From positions 2,294,001-2,358,000 of the forward strand of contig NZ_CP034161.1 of NCBI RefSeq assembly GCF_003860525.1: DNA of 64,000 nucleotides, read 5' to 3'. The stretch is from Epilithonimonas vandammei. Lineage in GTDB: Bacteria; Bacteroidota; Bacteroidia; Flavobacteriales; Weeksellaceae. Under the pieces are notes generated by a model. That model ran no database searches and was not told the origin of the DNA. It saw only the letters and a program-made list of their open reading frames with translations. A program made the position numbers and the translations under genes. Positions 1 through 6,635 of the stretch are shown here, one piece after another (the first letter of the stretch is position 1; the number at the start of each line of letters is the position of its first letter).

Positions 1-1467
1 TTCTGCAGAAGTTGTTGTTCCTTCTTCCTCTTCCTGTAAAGAACCAGCGAGAATAATGTTGGCGTGGCGCAAAGTTTCTGATAAAAAGAAATCAATTCCG
101 GCGTAAAACTCTAATTTTTCTAATGCTGCACGAACGTTACTGTTATTTGGCAAAGAAACCAAAGGATTAAAACAAATTGAAAGTAAACCTTTAATCTCGC
201 CTCGGTTAATCGCCTCAATAATTTCGTAGGCACTTAAACCTTTTCCGGGCATATCTTCTTCTTTGATTCCCCAAACATTGGCAACAAATTTTCGATGTTC
301 GGGATTTTCGATGTCTCTGTTTCCTGGAAGTTGGTCGCATTTGTGACCGTGTTCACGACCGCCTTGTCCGTTCCCTTGCCCTGTAATCGTTCCGTAACCG
401 CAATAAGGTTTCCCGATTCTACCGGTTGCTAAAACTAAATTGATACAGCTTGAAACATTTTGAACGCCTTTAGAATGATGTTCGATTCCACGAGCGTGCA
501 TCAGAAAACTGGTTTTGGCTTTACCCCACATTTCTGCGGCTTTATAAATCAATTCTTTCGGAATTCCGGTTACTTCTTCTCCCCATTCCAAAGTGCAATC
601 TTTTACAGCTTCGGCAGTTTCTTCAAATCCTGAAGTGTAATTATGAATAAAATCGTTATCCAGCCAATTGTTATCAATTAAAACTTTCAACATTGTATTC
701 GTCAATGCAGAATCGGTTCCGGGTCTCAATGGCAGATGAATATCGGCAGTTCTGGCAATCGGAATCTGACGTGGGTCGATGACAATCAATTTGGCTCCGT
801 TATCACGAGCTTCCCAGATTTTATGGGTTAAAACTGGGAAACATTCGCTCACATTTGCTCCGGTAATGATGATGACTTCTGCGTGCGCCAAATCTGCCCA
901 ACTGTTGGAAGACCTGTCCATTCCAAAGGCTTTTTTGTTTCCTGCACCTGCACTCACCATACAAAGACGACCGTTGTAATCGAGGTTTGCGGTTTTCAAA
1001 GCAACTCGGGCAAATTTCCCGATCATATAACTTTTCTCATTGGTAAGAGAAACGCCGGACAACATTGCGAAAGAATTTTTTCCGTATTTTTCCTGTATTC
1101 TTTTAATTTCATTAATCACAACATCGTACGCTTCATCCCATTCTATCGGCACAAAACCTTTACCTTCTACTCTTTTGTATGGCGAAAGCAAACGGTCCGG
1201 ATGATTATCCTGCATATAGCGCTGAACACCTTTTGGACAAAGTCTACCCTCATTAAAAGGGAAATCGTTCCAAGGTTCAAAACCTACGACTTTTTTGTCT
1301 TTTACTTTTAATTGAATGCCACATTGCAAACCACAAAAACAGCAATGCGTTTTTACCAAAGCATCAGGATTTTGAGGATTAGACCTCACTGTACCTTTGT
1401 TTGGATAGTGTTTGTGCGGTCCGAAAACATTGATGATTTCGTCGGCTGTTACAGGTAATTTTGCCAT
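1..1467 (-). CDS. Nitrate reductase, molybdopterin oxidoreductase family (3' part outside window)
   Basis: The visible 489 codons start at an ATG (1467-1465) and run off the window edge. The N-terminus has the [4Fe-4S] pattern C42-x2-C45-x3-C49 followed by C77 in GRLCPKG. A Cys at 169 in NGRLCM sits where NarB/NasA/NapA-type enzymes ligate molybdenum. There is no Tat or Sec signal, so the enzyme should be cytoplasmic. The family reduces nitrate to nitrite at a bis-MGD molybdenum centre. It lies 13 bp downstream of a multi-helix membrane protein that probably feeds it electrons from quinol, so the two form one operon. Whether its role is assimilatory or respiratory cannot be decided here; other molybdopterin oxidoreductase substrates are possible but less likely. 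Confidence 0.85.
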   Translation of the reverse strand, partial: MAKLPVTADEIINVFGPHKHYPNKGTVRSNPQNPDALVKTHCCFCGLQCGIQLKVKDKKVVGFEPWNDFPFNEGRLCPKGVQRYMQDNHPDRLLSPYKRVEGKGFVPIEWDEAYDVVINEIKRIQEKYGKNSFAMLSGVSLTNEKSYMIGKFARVALKTANLDYNGRLCMVSAGAGNKKAFGMDRSSNSWADLAHAEVIIITGANVSECFPVLTHKIWEARDNGAKLIVIDPRQIPIARTADIHLPLRPGTDSALTNTMLKVLIDNNWLDNDFIHNYTSGFEETAEAVKDCTLEWGEEVTGIPKELIYKAAEMWGKAKTSFLMHARGIEHHSKGVQNVSSCINLVLATGRIGKPYCGYGTITGQGNGQGGREHGHKCDQLPGNRDIENPEHRKFVANVWGIKEEDMPGKGLSAYEIIEAINRGEIKGLLSICFNPLVSLPNNSNVRAALEKLEFYAGIDFFLSETLRHANIILAGSLQEEEEGTTTSAE

Positions 1468-1480
1468 TTTATTTTAAATT

Positions 1481-2572
1481 TTAACCAAAATAAGTTCCAG
1501 ATTCTTGTCGTGCTTTTAGATGTGCTTTTGCAAGCATTGCCCGTTTTCCTTCCGGGCTGAAATCTAAATAACTTTTCCCCTCTTCATTTTCTAAATCGAA
1601 TCCCATTTCCTGGGTTATTTCTTTTAAATCTTCGATGTGCATTGAAGTTGTGTATTCGTCGCCTGTGTGTGGACAAGTTTGCATTCCACGGCGCTTTCCT
1701 TCTATTTTATAGATATTTGCACCAACTTGTGCCGGTCTTTGAAAAATGTGAAAAAACTTCCCGAACGGAATCCACATCAGAAACATTGCAACCGTAATTG
1801 CGTGTGTGATTGCCATAAACTGGCTCATTTTTCCTTCGAGATAAGAATAATCAAACCAAATTCCCAAACCAGTGACGGAAACTGCAACGAGTAAAATCAA
1901 TGGAAGCCAATCTCTTTCGAACCATTGTGTTGCGATTAATCCCTCGTCTACAAATCTTCTGTGCATCATAATTAAGCAACCTATTATCACCATAATAGCA
2001 GTCCAAACCAAAATATGGAAAAGGATAAGTGCCATCACAGTATTAAGTGGAAAAGTCATTACTGTAATCCCCATCATATGGGTTTCATACATATCCGTTG
2101 TTCCAGCTTTTAACGTAAAGTGCATCCAGCCAAAGGTGAGCCCGAAAGTAACTCCGAAAGAAATTAAACATCCCGTTGCTAAAAGAAAGTGACCTAGCCA
2201 TCGCATTCTTCCTCTTGGCATAATAAATTTTTGAAATAAAATATTACGAATAGAAAGACGAACAACCTCTTTCATATAAATAGGATAATCTTTGCTGAAA
2301 ATGAATTCCCAGGTGCGTTTCCAATACTTTTGTGTAGCAGGACGCTGCTTCCAAACAGAATGATGGTAAACTACGCCAAAGGTCATACTTATTGTTCCGA
2401 AAAAGTATATGATCAAGGCTGCGTCAAAATTCTGTAAATTCAGAGAGCCTATCACTGTGATAGCAATTACAACGAACGTTGCAATAATAGCATTGAAAAA
2501 TGCTTTCTTATTTATATTTGTAAAAATACTGAACATGTGCAAAGTTTTAAATGATAACTCACTTACAATCAA
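1481..2572 (-). CDS. Membrane electron-transfer protein of the nitrate reductase operon (NarI/cytochrome b-like)
   Basis: A 363-residue protein with about six hydrophobic helices and several histidines in or beside them (GHFLLATG, HILVW, HAITVAM, KFFHIF), as expected of a haem b quinol-oxidising subunit related to NarI/DsrM-type membrane proteins. The last 80 residues are soluble and contain TCPHTGDEY. It is encoded just upstream of the molybdoenzyme, suggesting it anchors or feeds that enzyme. A second in-frame Met at 2536 (MFSIFTN) is a good alternative start, because the only -7 promoter match (2593-2600, TATCTTTG on the minus strand) would leave almost no leader for the upstream Met. Haem binding is inferred from pattern only. 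Confidence 0.65.
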   Translation of the reverse strand: MIVSELSFKTLHMFSIFTNINKKAFFNAIIATFVVIAITVIGSLNLQNFDAALIIYFFGTISMTFGVVYHHSVWKQRPATQKYWKRTWEFIFSKDYPIYMKEVVRLSIRNILFQKFIMPRGRMRWLGHFLLATGCLISFGVTFGLTFGWMHFTLKAGTTDMYETHMMGITVMTFPLNTVMALILFHILVWTAIMVIIGCLIMMHRRFVDEGLIATQWFERDWLPLILLVAVSVTGLGIWFDYSYLEGKMSQFMAITHAITVAMFLMWIPFGKFFHIFQRPAQVGANIYKIEGKRRGMQTCPHTGDEYTTSMHIEDLKEITQEMGFDLENEEGKSYLDFSPEGKRAMLAKAHLKARQESGTYFG

Positions 2573-2592
2573 GAACCACTTTTTTTCTTAAA

Positions 2593-2600
2593 CAAAGATA
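2593..2600 (-). promoter_or_regulatory. Candidate -7 promoter element of the nitrate reductase operon
   Basis: Reads TATCTTTG on the minus strand, matching TAnnTTTG. No TTG sits 19-21 bp upstream, so the promoter is incomplete, which would fit dependence on an activator. Confidence 0.5.
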
Positions 2601-2610
2601 CAATAACCAA

Positions 2611-2644
2611 TTTTTAAATAAGAGACAAATGTCTTATTTAAAAA
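2611..2644. repeat. Perfect 13-bp inverted repeat upstream of nitrate reductase operon
   Basis: Arms 2611-2623 and 2632-2644 are exact reverse complements around the 8-base loop GACAAATG. The repeat lies directly upstream of the -7 match. It could be an operator or an AT-rich hairpin; no T-run follows, so a terminator is unlikely. Confidence 0.55.
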
Positions 2645-2705
2645 CATTCAAAATAAATGATGTAAATAATATAAAATACCTAATTGATTAACAATAACTT
2701 GTATT

Positions 2706-2727
2706 TAATATGATTTACATCATATTA
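2706..2727. promoter_or_regulatory. FNR/CRP-type operator palindrome
   Basis: Nine-base arms TAATATGAT and ATCATATTA are perfect reverse complements around TTAC. The core TGAT-N4-ATCA is the FNR half-site arrangement (TTGAT-N4-ATCAA). It sits between the FNR-like regulator gene and the nitrate reductase operon, so it is a plausible control site for either. Its distance of about 110 bp from the nearest -7 match is larger than usual for direct activation. Confidence 0.6.
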
Positions 2728-2814
2728 TAAAAATAAATTGAAATTTACCTTTTAATCTAGTAAATAGAAAAAAAAACACCTCAAAAAAGGTGTTAAATGA
2801 TGATAATATAAAAG

Positions 2815-3495
2815 TTAAACAAAATCTAACTTCAATTTCTCTAGATCTGCAATCTTTATTCGTTTTCCTGAAAATATGAGGATATTTTCGTTTTCCATGT
2901 CTGAAATTACCCGATGCATAGTTTCATAGGTTGTTCCTATATATGCCGCCAAATCTGTCTTGGTTAGTTCAGCTTTTAAAACATTCTCTTTATCAAGTCC
3001 TAAATGATCAATAAGATATAAAAGGTTAACGATAAAACGTTCCTTTACAGACAACTGAAATAAACTTCCCATCTTTTGTTCAGACCAGTGCAGTTCCTCT
3101 GCGTAAAACATCATCAATTCATAAGCAAACGTATTATTGGTTTTCAACAAGGTTTAAAAAAAATCCAGTTCTACAAAGCAGAGAACAGAATCTATCATTG
3201 CTGTGGCAGAAATTGGAGAAAGTGAATTAGCCGTCGAAATTCCGCGGTGTCCGACTATATCGCCTTTTTTACCAAATCTCACAATCATTTCACGCTCTCC
3301 CCAATGCTTATGAACTTTTACAAAACCATCCTGTATAAAGTAAACTCCTGACATCTCATTCCCTTCCTCTATGAATTTTTGCCCCTTTTTAACCTTGATC
3401 AAAAACCTTTTTAGGTCAATCATCTGCCACCAATCCTGCGTTATGTTTTGACACATAAAACACGTATGACTACATTCACTTAATTTTTTATTCAT
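2815..3495 (-). pseudogene. Crp/Fnr-family regulator with FNR-like cysteines, interrupted by an in-frame TAA
   Basis: Two open stretches (3154-3495 and 2815-3150) are in the same frame, separated by one TAA at 3156-3154. Together they make a normal Crp/Fnr protein of about 226 residues: cyclic-nucleotide-like beta-roll (KVKKGQKFIEEGNE...) and a C-terminal helix-turn-helix (LTKTDLAAYIGTTYETMHRVI). The N-terminus has C8-x3-C12-x2-C15, and a fourth Cys lies in SVLCFVELD, aligned with FNR Cys122 (VCEIPFE); E. coli FNR uses four such cysteines for its oxygen-labile [4Fe-4S] cluster. The stop follows the DFF motif at the dimerisation-helix entry, in a run of eight T. The start at 3495 is supported by a promoter at 3520-3550 inside the longer open frame. 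A TTG at 3150 could in theory reinitiate the DNA-binding half. Confidence 0.8.
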
Positions 3496-3519
3496 AGTTG
3501 AAAACTGAAGGATGTACTG

Positions 3520-3550
3520 CAAATGTAGATGAATACACTTTGAATAACAA
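3520..3550 (-). promoter_or_regulatory. Promoter of the FNR-like regulator
   Basis: Minus-strand TACATTTG (3527-3520) matches TAnnTTTG, with TTG (3550-3548) 20 bp upstream. Transcription would start near 3513, about 18 bases before the ATG at 3495, which decides the start codon. Confidence 0.6.
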
Positions 3551-3585
3551 ATAAAACACATTAAAATGCGTCTTGGCTTAAAATA

Positions 3586-3957
3586 TTAGTGAAGAAAATA
3601 TTTGTTTAATATTTCTCCAGATCTTAAATCTTTTAATATTTGATTCGTTTTTAACTTATCGAGTCCACCTAAACTTGAAATCCATTTTCCCGTTTTAATG
3701 AAATCTAGAATATTTAATAATTCAGGATATTTTCTTTGGATTTGTTTTTCATTCAAACCCGTGTACAAAGCGACTTTTAAACTAAATTCTTTTACAATAT
3801 TTATTAGAATTAGCAATTCCAAACAACTCCATTCTCCACCCATAAAAATTACACATGTAATTGTTTCACTATATTTTAAAAGTAATTTTTCAAACGTCTC
3901 GGGATTTAGTATTTTTCCATTTTCTGGATTCCAGAGATGCTCAGAATGACAAAGAGG
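3586..3957 (-). pseudogene. nrdG: nrdG remnant: anaerobic ribonucleotide reductase activase, 5' end lost
   Basis: The reading frame continues upstream of the first Met (3843) to about 3957 and gives PLCHSEHLWNPENGKIL..., then FMGGEW and a C-terminus (GGLDKLKTNQ) typical of the radical-SAM activase of class III ribonucleotide reductase. Only the last cysteine of the CxxxCxxC radical-SAM motif remains; the first two and everything before are missing. The break coincides with the edge of the recombinase fragment read on the other strand. No nrdD is present in the window. The 85-residue open frame alone would not be functional. Confidence 0.7.
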
Positions 3958-4555
3958 AAAGAAAAATGTTTATTATTACTACCATTGTAATTCCAAATGT
4001 GGTTACAGGCATAGTTCCAGTAAAGTAAACTTGGCATTTGAAAATGAACTCCTTAAATACGAATATCATGATGGAATTAATAAATTACTAAAAGAAGTCA
4101 TCTTAACAAATTTTAAATACATACAGAAAAATATTGATCTTCAGAAAAAAGAAATTTCTGAGCAGATTGTTAATTTGAATAATCGTTTAGATAGCGCAAG
4201 AGAAAAATATTTACAAGATCGATTAGATTTTGATGATTATCAGATTATCAAAAATGAAAGTAAGCAGAAAATTGATAATTTAGAAATGGCCTTGCAAAAT
4301 CAAAAACTTTCAAGTAAAAATACTGATATAAAAGTTAAACTTGAACAAGTACTGGATATTTTGCCACACCTTTCTCAACTGTATATAAAAGGCGATAATT
4401 ATACAAAAAGTTCGATATTGTGTCCGATATTGGCTGAAAAATTGGAATTTCAAGAAACAGCATTTCGAACACCTAAATTGAATTCAGCATTAGCTCAAAT
4501 AGTATTGATTAGCAATCTATTACAAAGTAAAAAAAAAAGGAAAAACCACTCCTAA
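3950..4555 (+). pseudogene. C-terminal remnant of a large serine recombinase
   Basis: The frame opens after a stop at 3947-3949. It reads YYYYHCNSKCGYRHSSSKVN, the zinc beta-ribbon signature of large serine recombinases, followed by about 170 residues of coiled-coil and C-terminal region. The catalytic resolvase domain and recombinase domain are absent, and there is no ATG (the first usable start is a TTG at 4031). It is therefore the tail of a mobile-element integrase left behind next to tRNA-Arg, abutting the truncated nrdG. Zinc-ribbon assignment is from motif recognition. Confidence 0.7.
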
Positions 4556-4575
4556 AAGTGATTTTTCCCGCCAAG

Positions 4576-4649
4576 TGACCTCGGAGGGATTCGAACCCCC
4601 AACCGACGGAGCCGAAATCCGTTATTCTATCCAGTTGAACTACGAAGCC
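4576..4649 (-). tRNA. tRNA-Arg (anticodon TCG)
   Basis: The minus strand folds as a cloverleaf: acceptor GGCTTCG with CGAGGTC plus discriminator A (two G-U pairs), anticodon stem ACGGA/TCCGT with loop TTTCGGC (anticodon TCG, reads CGA), and T-arm GGGGG-TTCGAAT-CCCTC. The 3' CCA is not encoded. Its 3' end faces the recombinase remnant. Confidence 0.92.
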
Positions 4650-4659
4650 ATTTTTATAA

Positions 4660-4709
4660 ATGATAATTGATGAATTATAAATGATATTAAATCATTCATC
4701 AATTATCAT
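4660..4709. terminator. 16-bp inverted repeat between tRNA-Arg and the barrel gene
   Basis: Arms 4660-4675 and 4694-4709 are perfect reverse complements with an 18-base loop. It lies just after the stop of the minus-strand barrel gene, so a terminator is likely, although the following T-run is weak. Confidence 0.5.
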
Positions 4710-4722
4710 CTATCAATTATTA

Positions 4723-6501
4723 TTAGAATGTAATCTTCACACCTCCTACAACCTGCGCTCCCAAAACTTTGTAGCCCAAGTAATTCTGATATTTGGCACC
4801 TAGAAGATTATTTCCGAGTGCGAAAATACTGAAATTTTTGTGAATTTTATACTCTGCCGAAAGATTAATGTCCGCATAACCTCCAACTTTTTCATTCGTT
4901 TTTTCAAAAGTTGTATAATTTGGAATTGCAGCGATATCACTTATCTCATAAGCATTTGATGTTCTATCGGTTACGAAATAAGCTTTGAAACCCAGATTCA
5001 GTTTTTTCTCTAGCATGGTGTATTTTGCGCCAAGATTAAATTGAAATAATGGTTTGTAATAAACTTCTTCCAGATTATCCAGTTTATATTTCATAAAGTG
5101 TAAACCTGCATCAACAGTTAGATTTTCCATTGGAAAAGCCTGCAAATCACCTTTTACTTCCATCAAAGTTCCATTGTCATAGATTGAACTAAACGTATTC
5201 GCATAATCATAACCTTGTCTGTCAGCAGCAATATTAGAATCAAAGAGATTATTGTTGTAGAAAAACTGCGCATTGTTCACTTTGCTGAAACCTGCATTCA
5301 CATCATATTTGAAAGTCTGATCCACATCTCCTTTCAAACCGAAATAGAAATGATATTTAGTTTCGGTTGGTGTTAAAGTCAAATCAGAAATCAAAAATGG
5401 GTTTTCCTCCAAAAGATTTCCATAAGTATTCAGCTTCAAACCGCCGTCAATTCCTCCATAGAATTTGAATTCGTCTGCTGCTGCAACCAAAACTTCTGCT
5501 TTTAAAAACCAATAGAACTTATTATTCTTTGATTCGTCAGTTAAATTATTCGAATTTTTAGAATTAAGAAAACTAAAATCTGAACCAATCAACAAGTAAG
5601 AATCGCCTTTGTAGAAAGTCACTTTCGGCGACAATGTAAAATTGAACTGATCATTAGTGTTCTTATTCAGGATATCAAATTTAGAATTAACTGTTTCCAG
5701 ATTGATTCCCAAATCACCGTTGGCTGTAACATCATCATAAACAGAAAAATTGTGCTTAGACAAATTCAGTTCTGCATTGGCGTAATTTTCATTGGCGCCA
5801 AAATGGTCGCTCAAGAAATAAGATTTTACACGAACGTTATTCAGAATATCATTGGAATAATGGTCATAATAACCATTCACACTGAATTTGTTAACTTTTT
5901 GCTCCAAATCAACATCATTATTTGGCGGTGTTAAAGCATAAATCCCATAGTAATTATAATTGTTGAAAGCATAATTGGCATCAATATTAAACTTCCCCTT
6001 TTCGGTGTAGATATTAGCATAACCGCCTATCTTCGCTTGATTTTGTTTGGAATCCCAATCATAATCTTTCGTCAATCCGCTGGTGGACAAATAATGAACA
6101 TCCGCTCCTACTTCTACATTTTCCTGAATTTTTCCGGACACATTAGCATCCCCTAGGAATTTCCCATAATTCCCGTAACCCAGCCTGAAATAATTGGATT
6201 GATAATCATTAGAGAATTTTGGAGAGATATCTTCGCCTTGGATTTCGGTTGTTTTGAAATCCGAAACTGGTGGAACATTCACAATGTCATATTTCAGATT
6301 GAGTGAATCTTCCTTTTTCTTGTTATCCGGCGGGTAGTTTTTTTCCTGAACAACAGAGGTTTTCTTTTTCTCAATTTTCTTGACTTCGGGTTCACGTTTT
6401 CTGTTGAGAATCAATTGCTCTTCTTTGATTTGAGCGCTTAATTCCGAGATTCCCACTGTTCCCAAAAATGCCAAAACGGCGATATATTTTAGTTTGTTCA
6501 T
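4723..6501 (-). CDS. TonB-dependent-receptor-like outer membrane beta-barrel protein
   Basis: A 592-residue protein with a Sec signal peptide (MNKLKYIAVLAFLGTVGISELSAQ), a charged lysine-rich linker to about residue 60, then a long series of alternating beta strands rich in Tyr, Phe, Asn and Gly. It ends in a short strand with terminal Phe (VVGGVKITF), the usual signal for BAM-dependent insertion. No carboxypeptidase-like or plug domain is evident, so it is barrel-like rather than a classic TonB receptor. Its end is similar to TonB-dependent receptors (NLLGAKYQNYLGY). It is encoded downstream of the large TPR protein on the same strand, separated by 134 bp with a hairpin repeat. The substrate is unknown. 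Confidence 0.65.
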   Translation of the reverse strand: MNKLKYIAVLAFLGTVGISELSAQIKEEQLILNRKREPEVKKIEKKKTSVVQEKNYPPDNKKKEDSLNLKYDIVNVPPVSDFKTTEIQGEDISPKFSNDYQSNYFRLGYGNYGKFLGDANVSGKIQENVEVGADVHYLSTSGLTKDYDWDSKQNQAKIGGYANIYTEKGKFNIDANYAFNNYNYYGIYALTPPNNDVDLEQKVNKFSVNGYYDHYSNDILNNVRVKSYFLSDHFGANENYANAELNLSKHNFSVYDDVTANGDLGINLETVNSKFDILNKNTNDQFNFTLSPKVTFYKGDSYLLIGSDFSFLNSKNSNNLTDESKNNKFYWFLKAEVLVAAADEFKFYGGIDGGLKLNTYGNLLEENPFLISDLTLTPTETKYHFYFGLKGDVDQTFKYDVNAGFSKVNNAQFFYNNNLFDSNIAADRQGYDYANTFSSIYDNGTLMEVKGDLQAFPMENLTVDAGLHFMKYKLDNLEEVYYKPLFQFNLGAKYTMLEKKLNLGFKAYFVTDRTSNAYEISDIAAIPNYTTFEKTNEKVGGYADINLSAEYKIHKNFSIFALGNNLLGAKYQNYLGYKVLGAQVVGGVKITF

Positions 6502-6535
6502 TTTTTACTTTAATTTAAACATTTCATCAAAATTA

Positions 6536-6606
6536 TTTCCCCAACCCTAAAGGGAGTAATTTCAATGAAATTTTTAAATCAATTCTCCCTTTTAGGGTCG
6601 GGGAAA
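6536..6606. repeat. Intergenic inverted repeat (AACCCTAAAGGGAG type)
   Basis: CCCCAACCCTAAAGGGAG (6539-6556) is repeated in inverted, slightly altered form at 6585-6603. Each arm is itself partly palindromic (CCCTaaAGGG). It lies between the TPR gene and the barrel gene and may attenuate or terminate transcription, or be a dispersed extragenic repeat. Confidence 0.6.
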
Positions 6607-6635
6607 AATTGATTTAAGAATTTATATCCCTTGAT

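Noticed and set aside
883..1311. Plus-strand open frames opposite the nitrate reductase
   Set aside because: They are antisense shadows of a gene with clear conserved motifs.
2611..2644. Inverted repeat as terminator of the FNR-like gene
   Set aside because: It lies about 170 bp past that gene's end and has no T-run on the minus strand.
3154..3561. Longer N-terminus of the FNR-like protein (start at 3561)
   Set aside because: A well-formed promoter (3520-3550) lies within it, so transcription starts downstream of that Met.
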